The notes beneath the pieces were generated by a model. It saw nothing but the letters and a program-made list of their open reading frames with translations, ran no database searches and had not been told where the DNA came from. A stretch of 64,000 nucleotides of DNA from DAOUTY01 sp964453665 (GTDB lineage: Bacteria > Chloroflexota > Dehalococcoidia > SZUA-161). Below are positions 43,111-51,800 of the stretch, piece by piece (the stretch's first letter is position 1; each line of letters starts with the position of its first letter). The stretch spans positions 1 through 64,000 of the forward strand of contig CAYVQT010000008.1 of assembly GCA_964453665.1 (NCBI GenBank). Reading direction: 5' to 3'. Both the position numbers and the translations under genes were made by a program.

Positions 43111-43764
43111 CTAGGCCGGAGATTTACCGGCCAGTATCACTGTGAATCCTGCGTCTGGCGAGTAGCCCTGACGGGGTGCCTCCGTTCGCCGTAACTCACC
43201 TGGGCTCTGAAACAGCGTTGAGAGAACGTTCTCTATTGCGAAGCCTGTTTGCTCCAGCAGGCTTTTTACATCCGTATAGCTGTAGAAATTGGCGTATTTG
43301 TAGAAACGGTGCCCTTCCCTTTTCTTAAGCTGGTAGTATTGCCCCCAGGGGCTTTCCCGCAGCACCAGGCCCAGCACCAGCCTCCCGCCACTTCCCAGGA
43401 GACGGCTGGCCTCTGCCAGAACCTTCGATGGTGAATCGACGAAGCACAGGGTAACGATGATGAATACTGTTCCGAAGGCGCTATCCTTGAAAGGAGCATT
43501 CTCCCCTGTAGCCAGGAATGTATCTATGCCTCGATTTTTTGCCATATTGAGAAGCTCAATCGAAGGATCGAGACCGCACCCTATCCCCAGTGCCCGGGCA
43601 AAGCGACCGCTGCCGGCGCCGATCTCCAGCCACGGTTTAGGCAGCAGGGAGACGGCTTCCTTGAAAGCCTGGACCTCTATGGCAAAGACAGGTTTGCCCT
43701 TCCCCTCAAACCAGGCATCATAAGCCGAAGCGAGCGAATTAAAATCTAAAGCGCTGTGGCTCAT
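43111..43764 (-). CDS. class I SAM-dependent methyltransferase
   Basis: 217 residues. Motif I is LEIGAGSGRFA (46-56), D67-area acidic residues follow in CGLDPSIE, and motif IV-like VTLCFVDSP is present; the Methyltransf_11 type fits. The substrate is unknown. It lies 18 bp after metF on the same strand. A small-molecule or cofactor role next to methyl-THF metabolism is possible but unproven. Confidence 0.85.
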   Translation of the reverse strand: MSHSALDFNSLASAYDAWFEGKGKPVFAIEVQAFKEAVSLLPKPWLEIGAGSGRFARALGIGCGLDPSIELLNMAKNRGIDTFLATGENAPFKDSAFGTVFIIVTLCFVDSPSKVLAEASRLLGSGGRLVLGLVLRESPWGQYYQLKKREGHRFYKYANFYSYTDVKSLLEQTGFAIENVLSTLFQSPGELRRTEAPRQGYSPDAGFTVILAGKSPA

Positions 43765-43782
43765 CTACAGGCTTCTACAAAT

Positions 43783-44661
43783 TTAGCCAAGTTCAGCTTC
43801 CAGGATAATGTCCGGAACAAGCTCGTCCCATCCCAGTGGCATAATATGAACCCCCTGACACAGGGGTCTCACTTGCCGGATAATCCGGCCCGAGATTTCC
43901 ACTGCCTTCTTCTTGCGCTCCTCCCTGGGTGTATGTTCCATCTCCTGGATGATGCTGTCCGGAACGCTGATCCCGGCCACGTTTTCGTTCATAAACCGGG
44001 CCATTGCCGCGCTCTTGAGCACCACGATTCCGGCCATAATGGGAACCTTGAATTTGCTTGACTGGTTTATAAACTGCTCAAATTTCTCTGGCTCGTAGAT
44101 AGCCTGGGTCTGGAAGAACCTGGCTCCGGCCTCTATTTTCTTCTCCATCTTGATAATCTGGGGCTCCAGGGGATCTGCAGCCGGGGTTACCACTGCGCCT
44201 GTGAACAAATCAGGCTTGCCATCCAGATCATGACCGGACATATCCTGCCCCTTATTGAGAGTGCTGGCTGCCTTGAGCAACTGCACCGAATCAAGATCGT
44301 ATACCGGTTTAGCGTCACTATCATCGCCCAGGACAGGGTGGTCTCCGGTGAGACAGAGTACGTTTATAACTCCTAAGGCCCACGCGCTGAGCAGGTCCGA
44401 TTGAAGCGCAAGCCGATTGCGATCCCGGCAGGTAAGCTGGTAAACTGGCTCCAGACCTCGCTCGATTAGCTTAGCGCATACGGCCAGTGAGCCAATCCGC
44501 ATGACCGCGCTCTGGAGATCGGTGACATTTATAGCAACCACCTTGTGGCGTAGACTCTCCGCGTCATGCAGGCATTTCTCCAGGTTCACGCCTTTGGGCG
44601 GGCCAATCTCTCCAGTGACCACGAATTTACCTTCTTCAAGCGTTTGTTGTAGCTTGCTCAT
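43783..44661 (-). CDS. metF: methylenetetrahydrofolate reductase, catalytic subunit (copy 1)
   Basis: 292 residues of the short, acetogen-type MetF. VVTGEIGPPKG at the start carries the catalytic Glu region. INVTDLQSAVMR, TCRDRN and GDHP line the FAD and folate sites, and FFQTQAIYEPEKF and the C-terminal LCQGVHIMPLG complete the barrel. It reduces methylene-THF to methyl-THF, the last step of the Wood-Ljungdahl methyl branch. metV lies 30 bp upstream, forming a pair. A second, clearly homologous pair is at 54.2-55.7 kb. Confidence 0.92.
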   Translation of the reverse strand: MSKLQQTLEEGKFVVTGEIGPPKGVNLEKCLHDAESLRHKVVAINVTDLQSAVMRIGSLAVCAKLIERGLEPVYQLTCRDRNRLALQSDLLSAWALGVINVLCLTGDHPVLGDDSDAKPVYDLDSVQLLKAASTLNKGQDMSGHDLDGKPDLFTGAVVTPAADPLEPQIIKMEKKIEAGARFFQTQAIYEPEKFEQFINQSSKFKVPIMAGIVVLKSAAMARFMNENVAGISVPDSIIQEMEHTPREERKKKAVEISGRIIRQVRPLCQGVHIMPLGWDELVPDIILEAELG

Positions 44662-44691
44662 CCGCTACTCCTCTCTCAAAATCAACAGGGT

Positions 44692-45411
44692 TTAATCATA
44701 GTTAAGAACTTTGTGTTCGCCGGCCAGAGATAAGAAAGTTGCCTCTCCATCTCCAAGGGTGAGGCTCCGGGGGCGGCTCCACTTGGAGTGCCTCTTAGGC
44801 TCTATGTATTCCCTCATTTCGTCGAGGCGTCCCAGCGCCCTAAGTCGATCGTAGATGAGCTGCCACCCACAATCACGTGTTCTGTCCACCTCGCACTTCC
44901 CGTCTTTCGCTCCCCCGCAAGGCCCGTTAAGCAGGCTTTTAGCGCAGAGCGTTACCGGACAAAGTCCGCCTGTGTATTCAACAATGCATTCGCCGCAGAG
45001 TGAGCAATATTCGGTGATGAAACTGTCGGATATGGTCTCTCCACCGAAAACGGTGTCACATCCCGGATGGACCATCTCGCCATCAGTAGCATCCATCACT
45101 GTATGAAATCCCTGGCCACAAGCTAGGACCAGGAATGAATCTGCTTCTTTAATCTGCTCGCTGTATTGCTCCTGAAGCACTTTCTTGGTGTTGGCAAGTT
45201 TACAGAGTGAAACCCCCGGTGGCTGGGGAACGCACCATCCGATTACATTCACTCCTCTTTTCTTCAGCCGGTTTGCCATGCTTTCTGTCTCGGGTATTCC
45301 CCCGGAATGACATTTAGCCGCGCAGTTGTCGCATCCAACGACAAAAACCTTCTCTCCAGGATTAAAGTACTTCATGATCTCATCTATGGGCTTTTGAATC
45401 GTAGCGTGCAT
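44692..45411 (-). CDS. metV: MetV, zinc-containing partner of MetF (copy 1)
   Basis: 239 residues. The N-terminal FVVGCDNCAAKCHSGG and the central CSLCGECIVEYTGGLCPVT hold paired cysteines. The LNGPCGGAKDGKCEVDRTRDC block ends in the IYDRLRALGRLDEM signature of MetV. In Moorella and Acetobacterium, MetV forms a core complex with MetF and links it to electron-donor subunits. Here no Hdr or Rnf subunit is adjacent; an IscU-type scaffold lies upstream, 123 bp away. Confidence 0.9.
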   Translation of the reverse strand: MHATIQKPIDEIMKYFNPGEKVFVVGCDNCAAKCHSGGIPETESMANRLKKRGVNVIGWCVPQPPGVSLCKLANTKKVLQEQYSEQIKEADSFLVLACGQGFHTVMDATDGEMVHPGCDTVFGGETISDSFITEYCSLCGECIVEYTGGLCPVTLCAKSLLNGPCGGAKDGKCEVDRTRDCGWQLIYDRLRALGRLDEMREYIEPKRHSKWSRPRSLTLGDGEATFLSLAGEHKVLNYD

Positions 45412-45534
45412 TAACTACCTCCTGTCTTGTGTACTTGGCCTGTATGTCTGAATAATCTGAACAATGCATTGTCAGACACAATATCGCATATTTCCTCCTT
45501 ACAATAAGCAACCGGAGATATGGGGTTCGCGACC

Positions 45535-45984
45535 TCAGCTTCTTCGGTAGGCTCGTTTCCAGGGCTCGTTTTTGTAAGCCAGATAGTCCTTGATTGCCGT
45601 GTTGAGGGTGTTTGCTGCCAGTAAAGCGCAGTGAACGCTGTCCTCGGGCAGCCCTCCCAGGGCATTCAGCACATCTTGCTGCCTGATCTTTGAAGCCTGG
45701 ACTACGCTCTTCCCCTTAGCCATCTCGGTGACCATGCTTCCCGCGGCGATACTGGTTCCGCAGCCATCGGTCCAGAACCTGGCATCCTTGATTTTGCCTT
45801 CGCTTACCTTCAGCCAGATGTACATAGTATCCCCGCAGGGGCCGGTAATGATCGCCGACCCGTCGGCATTCGGGAGCCTTCCCACGTTTCTGGGGTTTTG
45901 AGCGTGGTCAATGACTGTTTCGGTATAGTCAGCCCAGAGCTCCTTCTGTATATCTTCCAAGGCCTTTTCTAGCTCCGAAGACAT
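45535..45984 (-). CDS. IscU/NifU-type iron-sulfur cluster scaffold
   Basis: 149 residues. The three scaffold cysteines are in place: C50 in GPCGD (with D52), C75 in DGCGTS and C119 in HCALLA. The protein assembles [2Fe-2S]/[4Fe-4S] clusters for transfer; no cysteine desulfurase gene is near. It sits in a run rich in iron-sulfur proteins, 31 bp after the flavoprotein gene, and probably serves them. Confidence 0.9.
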   Translation of the reverse strand: MSSELEKALEDIQKELWADYTETVIDHAQNPRNVGRLPNADGSAIITGPCGDTMYIWLKVSEGKIKDARFWTDGCGTSIAAGSMVTEMAKGKSVVQASKIRQQDVLNALGGLPEDSVHCALLAANTLNTAIKDYLAYKNEPWKRAYRRS

Positions 45985-46015
45985 GTGATACTCCTTGATA
46001 ATCGGATCTGCATTT

Positions 46016-47353
46016 CTATCTAATATTATCCAGCGTTAGCCTTAATTCATCAAGGGCCATTATTACAGGCTCGTAGGCTGTGCCGGCGGTCGGATGGTAG
46101 CAAGTGTCGATTAGAGCCAGTCTATCGACTGGTATTTTCTCGGCGATGGCAACAGCCAGTCTATCGATCTTTCCCGCTACCAGCTCCTCTGAGATAAGCT
46201 GCGCTCCTACCAGGGTTCGGGTTTTACGGTCGGCGATGAGCTTGATATGGATGGTCTTGCCGCCAAATGCGCGGCGGCGGGTGGCGGTGGTCATTGTGTT
46301 GGAGACTACATCCAGGTCCTTTTCCACGGCGTAGCTCTCCGTGAAACCCGCGGTCCCTACCTGGTTGCCAAAGCTCTCCATGACGAAGGGCATAGTGGTC
46401 CCTTTGTAGGGTAGTACATTGCCCAGGACTAAATTGGTGGCGGCAACCCTTCCTCCCTTAGCGGCGTTGGTTGCCGTCTGGTAGAGCCTTTTCAGGCCCA
46501 AAATTGCATCACGGTTCTCAGCACAATCGCCGATGGCATATATATCAGGGTCGCTGGTCTGGAGGTATTCGTTGACAGCGATACCTCCTGTTTCTCCTGT
46601 CTTGAGCCCCGCTTTTTGGGCCAGCGCCGCATTGGGGCGGGAGCCAGTGGCGAAGAAGGCAAAGTCCACCTCCAGTTCCCTGTCGGAGAGGGAAAGCGCC
46701 TTTTTACCGTTTCGACTCGCGATGCTGTTTATATTTGCAGAAAGGATCAGATCAATTCCGTTATCCCTCACCCTTGCCTCGATCCTTTCAGCCATATCCC
46801 TGTCCATGTAAGCTCGCAGGAGGCTATCCGAGCGGCCAAGCAGGTATATTTTCTCGTAGTTCTTCGCCTTCAGAACAGCGGCTATCTCCAGGGCTATTTG
46901 CCCTGTGCCTACTATGGCGGCAGTTGAGTGGTTGGGTATGGCTTCCTCGAAGATTCCGGCGGTTTTTAGTTTGGTGGTCAGGACGAATTCATTCTGGCCG
47001 TCTATCCCTGGGATGGGAGGGATGGTTGGGATAGCCCCTAAATCCAGGATCAGTTTATCGTAGTCGTAACTCTCCCCTCCGGCTATCAGTCGTTTTTCTG
47101 TCCTTAAGATCTCGGTAACTTCGGTGTCAAGGTAGACGTTTATGTTTCTCTCGCTATAGAACTTCTTTCTGAATACAAAAGTGTCGTTCCATGAAGGCAG
47201 GTCTCCCTTGAGGACAAAGGGGATTTCACAGGGCTGGTTTCCTATCTCAGCCCTATCAGTAAGTATGTCAATCCGGGCATTCTTGTCCAGACGACGAATC
47301 ACGTTAGCAGCATTGCTAGCGCCCCCACCTCCGCCGACTATGCAGACCCTCAT
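46016..47353 (-). CDS. FAD/NAD-dependent pyridine nucleotide-disulfide oxidoreductase, CoA-disulfide reductase-like
   Basis: 445 residues. An N-terminal FAD fold starts VCIVGGGGGAS, and C42 in NQPCEIPF occupies the place of the single redox cysteine of CoA-disulfide reductases and NADH oxidases. The NAD-binding fold (AAIVGTGQIALE) and FAD contact IYAIGDCAEN follow, then a dimerisation domain. Expected to reduce CoA-disulfide, persulfide or O2 with NAD(P)H. A persulfide role would fit the nearby cluster-assembly genes but is inference. It lies 29 bp downstream of mrp. Confidence 0.87.
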   Translation of the reverse strand: MRVCIVGGGGGASNAANVIRRLDKNARIDILTDRAEIGNQPCEIPFVLKGDLPSWNDTFVFRKKFYSERNINVYLDTEVTEILRTEKRLIAGGESYDYDKLILDLGAIPTIPPIPGIDGQNEFVLTTKLKTAGIFEEAIPNHSTAAIVGTGQIALEIAAVLKAKNYEKIYLLGRSDSLLRAYMDRDMAERIEARVRDNGIDLILSANINSIASRNGKKALSLSDRELEVDFAFFATGSRPNAALAQKAGLKTGETGGIAVNEYLQTSDPDIYAIGDCAENRDAILGLKRLYQTATNAAKGGRVAATNLVLGNVLPYKGTTMPFVMESFGNQVGTAGFTESYAVEKDLDVVSNTMTTATRRRAFGGKTIHIKLIADRKTRTLVGAQLISEELVAGKIDRLAVAIAEKIPVDRLALIDTCYHPTAGTAYEPVIMALDELRLTLDNIR

Positions 47354-47382
47354 TCTCCATCTCCGCTTATCCGGTCTCGGTG

Positions 47383-48372
47383 CTACACTGCTTTAAGGAA
47401 GGCATCGGCGAAGCTGTTGAGCTCCTCAGAGTCATAGCGCTCTATGTTGCCATCGTCACAGAGTTGCGCGAGTTCCGGGTCGACAGGGAATTGCCCCAGC
47501 AGAGGAGCCCCTGCGTCAACTGCCATCTCCTGCCCTTTGCTGCTGCCGAAGAGTTCTATGCGCTTGCCGCTGTCAGGCAGGATAAAGTAGCTCATATTCT
47601 CAACCACACCCTTTATGGGAATGTTCATTTTCTGAGTCATCTGCACTGCCTTCCTGACCACCATGGCGGCCAAATCCTGGGGTGTGAAGACTATGAGCAC
47701 ACCCGATACGGGCAGTGTCTGCATCACGGTCAGGGGCGCATCGGCTGTTCCCGGAGGCAGGTCCACCAGGAGATAGTCGAGCTTGCCCCACAGCACGTCC
47801 TCCCAGAACTGTGTGATGACTTTGCCGATGAGGGGGCCGCGCCAGATAACGGCGTCGTCTTCATGGGGCAGCAGGAGGTTGATGGACATTATCTCGATCC
47901 CTACCTTGGACAAAGCGGGCATGATTCCCGTCTCGCTGCCGGCAGGCCGGCCGCTTATCCCGAACATCCGGGGTATGCTGGGGCCTGTGATGTCAGCGTC
48001 GAGGATGCCCACGTCGTACCCGTGTCGTGCCAGGGAAAGTGCAGCGAGGCTGGTCAACAGTGACTTGCCCACGCCGCCCTTGCCGCTCATTATAGCGATC
48101 ACATTGTGAATGTCGTTGACCTCTTTGGGGGTCGCCTCCACAAAATTTATCTCTGCTTCCTTTATCCCGTCGAGACCGGTTGTAACCTCGGCGACTTTGG
48201 CTTTAAGCCAGTCCTGTACCTGGGGGTTCAAGGCTGCTGACGCGAGGGTTATGCTCGCCTTCTCATCCGAGACCGCTATGTCGCGAACCAGGTTGAGCTT
48301 GACCAGGCTGCGCATCGCGCCGGGGACCAATACTTCGTCGAGGCTTTCTCTTATCTGCTCTTCGCTTGCCAC
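47383..48372 (-). CDS. Mrp/ApbC/NBP35-type P-loop ATPase with DUF59 domain, lacking the CxxC
   Basis: 329 residues. The DUF59/MIP18 domain (about 5-80) is followed by a deviant Walker A (SGKGGVGKS, 96-104). The cluster-binding CPxC that usually follows ENMSYF is replaced: the segment reads FILPDSG, with L265 and S268 where cysteines belong. This ATPase may have lost its bridging iron-sulfur cluster, or act in regulation or cofactor insertion with another cysteine source. It is flanked by a NifX-type protein upstream and the flavoprotein downstream. Confidence 0.9.
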   Translation of the reverse strand: MASEEQIRESLDEVLVPGAMRSLVKLNLVRDIAVSDEKASITLASAALNPQVQDWLKAKVAEVTTGLDGIKEAEINFVEATPKEVNDIHNVIAIMSGKGGVGKSLLTSLAALSLARHGYDVGILDADITGPSIPRMFGISGRPAGSETGIMPALSKVGIEIMSINLLLPHEDDAVIWRGPLIGKVITQFWEDVLWGKLDYLLVDLPPGTADAPLTVMQTLPVSGVLIVFTPQDLAAMVVRKAVQMTQKMNIPIKGVVENMSYFILPDSGKRIELFGSSKGQEMAVDAGAPLLGQFPVDPELAQLCDDGNIERYDSEELNSFADAFLKAV

Positions 48373-48405
48373 TGCTTTACCTCCTGTCGTCGCTTATCAT
48401 ATGTT

Positions 48406-48744
48406 CTAGTGGTCACAAAAATTATCGCCTGTTGCCAGCGTCCCTTGTATGTAGTCCAGGACGATCTGCTCCGGGTCTTCGCCAAGGGCACCGATAATCA
48501 CGTGGATTCGGTTTTCCGTGAACAGCGCCTGAGCCCGTGAACCCATACCGCCGGCTATCACAGCGGACACCCCTTCTTCTGCCAGCCACACCGGGAGCAA
48601 CCCCGGTTCGTGCCCTGGCGAAGAAACAAACTCCTTGCTCAAAATCGCTTTTGTCGCCTCATCAACATCGATAAACGCGAAATGCTCACAGTGGCCAAAG
48701 TGAGTGGCTAACCTGCCATCGGTCACCGGTACTGCAAATCTCAT
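48406..48744 (-). CDS. NifX/NifB-C-terminal-type (dinitrogenase iron-molybdenum cofactor) protein
   Basis: 112 residues with the single alpha/beta domain that binds Fe-S or Mo-Fe cofactors. FGHCEHFAFIDVD near 16-28 holds the conserved Cys/His, and GVSAVIAGGMGSRAQALF the second half. No nif genes are present, so nitrogen fixation is not indicated. Small proteins of this type include the orange protein, which carries a Mo-Cu-S cluster. The gene lies 34 bp before mrp. Confidence 0.87.
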   Translation of the reverse strand: MRFAVPVTDGRLATHFGHCEHFAFIDVDEATKAILSKEFVSSPGHEPGLLPVWLAEEGVSAVIAGGMGSRAQALFTENRIHVIIGALGEDPEQIVLDYIQGTLATGDNFCDH

Positions 48745-48771
48745 GGCAAGACCTCCGTATATTGTTTTTCC

Positions 48772-49011
48772 CTACGCTCTGCGACAGGTGTCCCCCGTGG
48801 AGCAGGGAGGCTTTTCACAACGCTCTTCTCTGCCGCAGCATGTCGTTCCTGATGTGGGAGCTTCCGTCTTTATCATGTATGAGGCGGAGATAAGCCTCTC
48901 CAGGTTTTCGCTGCCGCAGCCGGTACACTGAGCGGGCCGACCATCGGCACCGCGGACGAGTATTTCCGAGACTTTACCGCAGTCCCGGCATCTAAAGTCG
49001 TAAATAGGCAT
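48772..49011 (-). CDS. FmdB-type zinc-ribbon protein
   Basis: 79 residues starting MPIYDFRCRDCG, the FmdB signature. C8/C11 and C29/C32 form a zinc ribbon. The C-terminus has five more cysteines (TTCCGREERCEKPPCSTGDTC), an unusual tail that could bind a second metal. Members are thought to act as regulators or metal-binding adaptors. It lies between a MinD-type ATPase (16 bp) and the NifX-type gene (27 bp). Confidence 0.85.
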   Translation of the reverse strand: MPIYDFRCRDCGKVSEILVRGADGRPAQCTGCGSENLERLISASYMIKTEAPTSGTTCCGREERCEKPPCSTGDTCRRA

Positions 49012-49026
49012 CGCTTTTCCCCTTTA

Positions 49027-49887
49027 TCATCTGTCGAGCCTTCTTGAGATAGTCTCCCACAGCATATTTATCTCTCTGGAAACACCGTTCTGGCAATATT
49101 CTACCACGGGAAGGCCCCTGACTAGGGCCTCTGTAACAACGTTATCCAGTGGGATTTTGGATACTACCTCAATTTCCTGGCTGGAGCAAAATCCCTCGAT
49201 CCGGCGTGTATTATCTTCGTTGATGTCGTATTTGTTGACGCAGACAAGGGCCGGGACTCCGAAGTGACGGCAGACGCCGAGGACTCGCTCGAGGTCGTGT
49301 ATTCCGGATAATGTAGGCTCGGTCACTACGAGAGCCAGATTTGCCCCGGAGAGGGATGAAATAACCGGGCAACCGATGCCCGGGGGGCCATCGGTAATGA
49401 TATACTTCAGATTTTCACTCGTGGCGATAGACCTGGCATTTTGCCTGACCAGCGCTACCAGTTTCCCCGAATTTTCCTCTGCGATTCCCAGTCTTGCGTG
49501 AACCAGAGGGCCATAGCGTGTCTCTGAAATAAACCAGCGTCCTGAGAGGCATTCCTTCATCGTGATGGCCTCATCGGGGCAGACATGATAGCAGAATCCG
49601 CAACCCTCGCATGATGTGGAGTCGATTTTGAAATCGCTAATGGCGTTGAAATGACATATATCCTGGCAGAGCCCGCACCTGGTGCATTTCTCCTCATCGA
49701 TCAGAGCAACCTGTCCGCTCCAGAATTCGTTTTCCTCTCTGGCAGTTGGGCTCAGCAGCAGATGCAGGTCTGCAGCGTCTACATCACAGTCGGCGAGGAC
49801 CTTGTTTTGAGCTATAGCGGCGAAGGAGCCTACTATGCTTGTCTTCCCTGTGCCGCCCTTGCCGCTTAAGACTACGACTTCTCTCAT
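49027..49887 (-). CDS. MinD-superfamily ATPase with inserted 2[4Fe-4S] ferredoxin domain (B)
   Basis: 286 residues. Walker A (SGKGGTGKT, 8-16) is followed by a ferredoxin insert: C68/71/74/78 and C93/96/99/103. The ATPase half resumes with ITDGPPGIGCPV, VTEPTLSG and VNKYD. Such fused ATPases occur in pairs beside DiNase-type cofactor proteins and, in Desulfovibrio, with the orange-protein complex. ATP-dependent, redox-linked cofactor assembly is the expected role. Follows its paralog by 15 bp. Confidence 0.9.
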   Translation of the reverse strand: MREVVVLSGKGGTGKTSIVGSFAAIAQNKVLADCDVDAADLHLLLSPTAREENEFWSGQVALIDEEKCTRCGLCQDICHFNAISDFKIDSTSCEGCGFCYHVCPDEAITMKECLSGRWFISETRYGPLVHARLGIAEENSGKLVALVRQNARSIATSENLKYIITDGPPGIGCPVISSLSGANLALVVTEPTLSGIHDLERVLGVCRHFGVPALVCVNKYDINEDNTRRIEGFCSSQEIEVVSKIPLDNVVTEALVRGLPVVEYCQNGVSREINMLWETISRRLDR

Positions 49888-49902
49888 CCTGTGTCCTCCG
49901 GA

Positions 49903-50754
49903 TTATTGCCCGACACGGCTCACTGCCATACTCTTGATGCTGTCGAAAAGTTCGAGGAATTGTCCTCGCCACTGCGGAATACATTCGACCAGGGGTATCC
50001 CTCTTGAATAGCAACTGGCAATCCGGGTATCCAGTGGAATGGTGAGCAGGATTGGAATATTTTCCTTCAGGCAGTATTCCTCTACCTTATTGTCTCCGAC
50101 TCCAGCGCGATTCAATACCACTCCACAGGGTATATCCAGCTTCCTCGCGACCTCTACCGCCAGGATAAGGTCGTTCAGCCCGAACGGCGTCGGCTCGGTT
50201 ACGAGAAGACAGAAATCGCTGTCTCTTATGGACTCCACTACCGGGCACGATGTACCCGGGGAGACATCGATGATGACCGTGCTTTCATGATCAATATATT
50301 CTTTAACCTTTCTGATTACAGGTGGAGCCATGACCTCACCGACATTGAGCTTGCCGTGGGCAAAACGTATGCTGCCTGCGTGCCCTATCTCCACGATTCC
50401 CACGTTCTTCCCTACCTCTGTGATGGCATCTTCGGGGCAGAGATAGCTGCATGCGCCGCAGCCATGGCAGAGTTCGGGGAATACAAGCACCTTTTTCTTC
50501 ATGGCGGCGATGGCATTATAGGCGCAGACCTCCGAGCACTTCCCGCAATGGGTGCACTTTTCTTCGTCCACCTCGGGAATGGGAATGTACACACTTTCTC
50601 TATCAGTAAAGTAGGGTTTGAGCAACAAATAGTCGTTGGGCTCCTCGACGTCGCAGTCCAGAATCTGTACATTATCTTCGAGTGACAGGGCTAAACTGGT
50701 GGCTACCAGGGTTTTACCCGTGCCCCCCTTACCGCTGGCGACGGATATTATCAC
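49903..50754 (-). CDS. MinD-superfamily ATPase with inserted 2[4Fe-4S] ferredoxin domain (A)
   Basis: 283 residues, paralog of the next gene. Walker A (SGKGGTGKT, 7-15), ferredoxin insert C67/70/73/77 and C96/99/102/106, then VIIDVSPGTSCPVV and VTEPTPFGLNDL. The two probably form a heterodimer. It follows the Gly-rich zinc-ribbon gene by 1 bp, so they are translationally coupled. Confidence 0.9.
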   Translation of the reverse strand: MIISVASGKGGTGKTLVATSLALSLEDNVQILDCDVEEPNDYLLLKPYFTDRESVYIPIPEVDEEKCTHCGKCSEVCAYNAIAAMKKKVLVFPELCHGCGACSYLCPEDAITEVGKNVGIVEIGHAGSIRFAHGKLNVGEVMAPPVIRKVKEYIDHESTVIIDVSPGTSCPVVESIRDSDFCLLVTEPTPFGLNDLILAVEVARKLDIPCGVVLNRAGVGDNKVEEYCLKENIPILLTIPLDTRIASCYSRGIPLVECIPQWRGQFLELFDSIKSMAVSRVGQ

Positions 50755-50755
50755 T

Positions 50756-50986
50756 TTATCCCCTTACCATCTTGGTTCCGCACTTAGGGCAACTTATATT
50801 GTAGCATGGAGTTCCCACCTGGTGTTGAACACTTGCCCCGCAGTCGGGGCAGACACAGTTACCGCTGGGCCCCGCTCCAGGACGTGTTCCGCCCATTCGC
50901 CCCTGTCCTCTTCCTCGTCCACCCATGCCTCTGCCGGAACCGGGGCCGCCGCCCCCTGGTGGTCCTGTTCCATCTCCTCTAGGCAT
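50756..50986 (-). CDS. small Gly/Arg-rich zinc-ribbon protein
   Basis: 76 residues. The first half is Gly/Arg/Pro-rich low complexity. The second half has a zinc ribbon with C44, C47, C61 and C66-C69 region (CPDCG and CPKCGTKM). The ATG at 50986 follows GGAGGTG. It likely assists the adjacent ATPase or its cofactor, because genes of this shape often lie beside NifX-type genes, but its function is unknown. Confidence 0.75.
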   Translation of the reverse strand: MPRGDGTGPPGGGGPGSGRGMGGRGRGQGRMGGTRPGAGPSGNCVCPDCGASVQHQVGTPCYNISCPKCGTKMVRG

Positions 50987-51015
50987 AATAACACCTCCGG
51001 TTAAAATTTGTCGTC

Positions 51016-51717
51016 TTATTTGCCTTTCTTCTCAATATCGTCGAGCCGGCGCATAATCTCGCTCAGCTGCTGACTGATCATTTGAGACTGGGCCTTAAGC
51101 GCTTCAAGCTCATTCTCAAAGACACCTGGCCCCGGATTCATGCCGGGCCCCATACCCATGCCGGGCCCCATGCCTCCTCCCATGCTCATGCCGGGCCCCA
51201 TGCCTCCTCCCATGCCCATGCCTGGCCCCATACCACCTCCCATGCCCATCCCGCGTCCCATACCGCGTCCCATACCGCGTCCCATGCCTCTGCCCATGCC
51301 CATGCCCATACCTCTGCCCATACCGGAGCCACCTCCCATTCCTGCGCCGCCTCCACCCATGCCGAAGTGTGCGTCTACGGATGGTCCGGAGATTCCCTGG
51401 AACCGTCCCGACTTGTACCCCTCTATGGCGTCTTGGACTTTACCGGAGACGCCAGTGATTATGTCGATGCCTGCTGCCTCCAGTGTCTGATAGGCGTTGG
51501 GACCGCAGTTGCCGGTGAGCACAGCTTGTACCCCTTTGTTAGCTACTATCTGCCCGCTGGCGATGCCGGCTCCGCCCGAGGCCATCTGGCTGGAGTTTTC
51601 CAGAGCTTCAAACTCCATGGTATCGGTGTCGACGATAATGAAATACTGGCACCTGCCGAATCGAGGGTCTATATCGGCATCCAGGCTGGGACCCGTTGCT
51701 GAAATCGCAATTTTCAA
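51016..51717 (-). CDS. NifX-type cofactor-binding protein with Met/Gly repeat and coiled-coil tail
   Basis: 233 residues in three parts. Residues 1-118 form the NifX/NifB-like domain (RFGRCQYFIIVD, VLTGNCGPNAYQTL). Residues 119-197 are a GMG/GRGM/GPGM repeat with about 28 methionines. Residues 200-232 form a short coiled coil. The domain with C23 and C71 could hold a Mo-, Cu- or Fe-S-type cofactor; the methionine-rich repeat resembles soft-metal (Cu/Ag) binding sequences and might deliver metal to it. Placed between the DUF5320 gene and the zinc-ribbon gene. Confidence 0.85.
   Translation of the reverse strand: MKIAISATGPSLDADIDPRFGRCQYFIIVDTDTMEFEALENSSQMASGGAGIASGQIVANKGVQAVLTGNCGPNAYQTLEAAGIDIITGVSGKVQDAIEGYKSGRFQGISGPSVDAHFGMGGGGAGMGGGSGMGRGMGMGMGRGMGRGMGRGMGRGMGMGGGMGPGMGMGGGMGPGMSMGGGMGPGMGMGPGMNPGPGVFENELEALKAQSQMISQQLSEIMRRLDDIEKKGK
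51127..51363 (-). repeat. Met/Gly-coding tandem repeat in the NifX-type gene
   Basis: Short CAT-GCC-type repeats encode GMG, GRGM and GPGM units. A run of about 28 bp is shared with the repeat at 52425-52544 in the Met/Gly-rich gene, suggesting local duplication or gene conversion. Confidence 0.8.
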
Positions 51718-51800
51718 GGTTTACCTCCCCTATCGTCTGTCTGAGGGCAGGCACAGAAAGCTCGAAAGCCCGCCCTCAGCGGCGACACTTTGTTTTTACT

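Noticed and set aside
45411..45665. 84-codon minus-strand frame between metV and the scaffold gene
   Set aside because: It overlaps the 3' end of the scaffold gene in another frame and has no family features.
51082..51702. Long plus-strand open frames rich in His/Ala/Pro opposite the NifX-type gene
   Set aside because: They are the antisense of the Met/Gly repeat; codon periodicity and domain content support only the minus strand.
48406..51717. Nitrogen-fixation locus suggested by NifX-type proteins
   Set aside because: No nifHDK, nifE or nifN genes are present; the context is that of orange-protein-type clusters.
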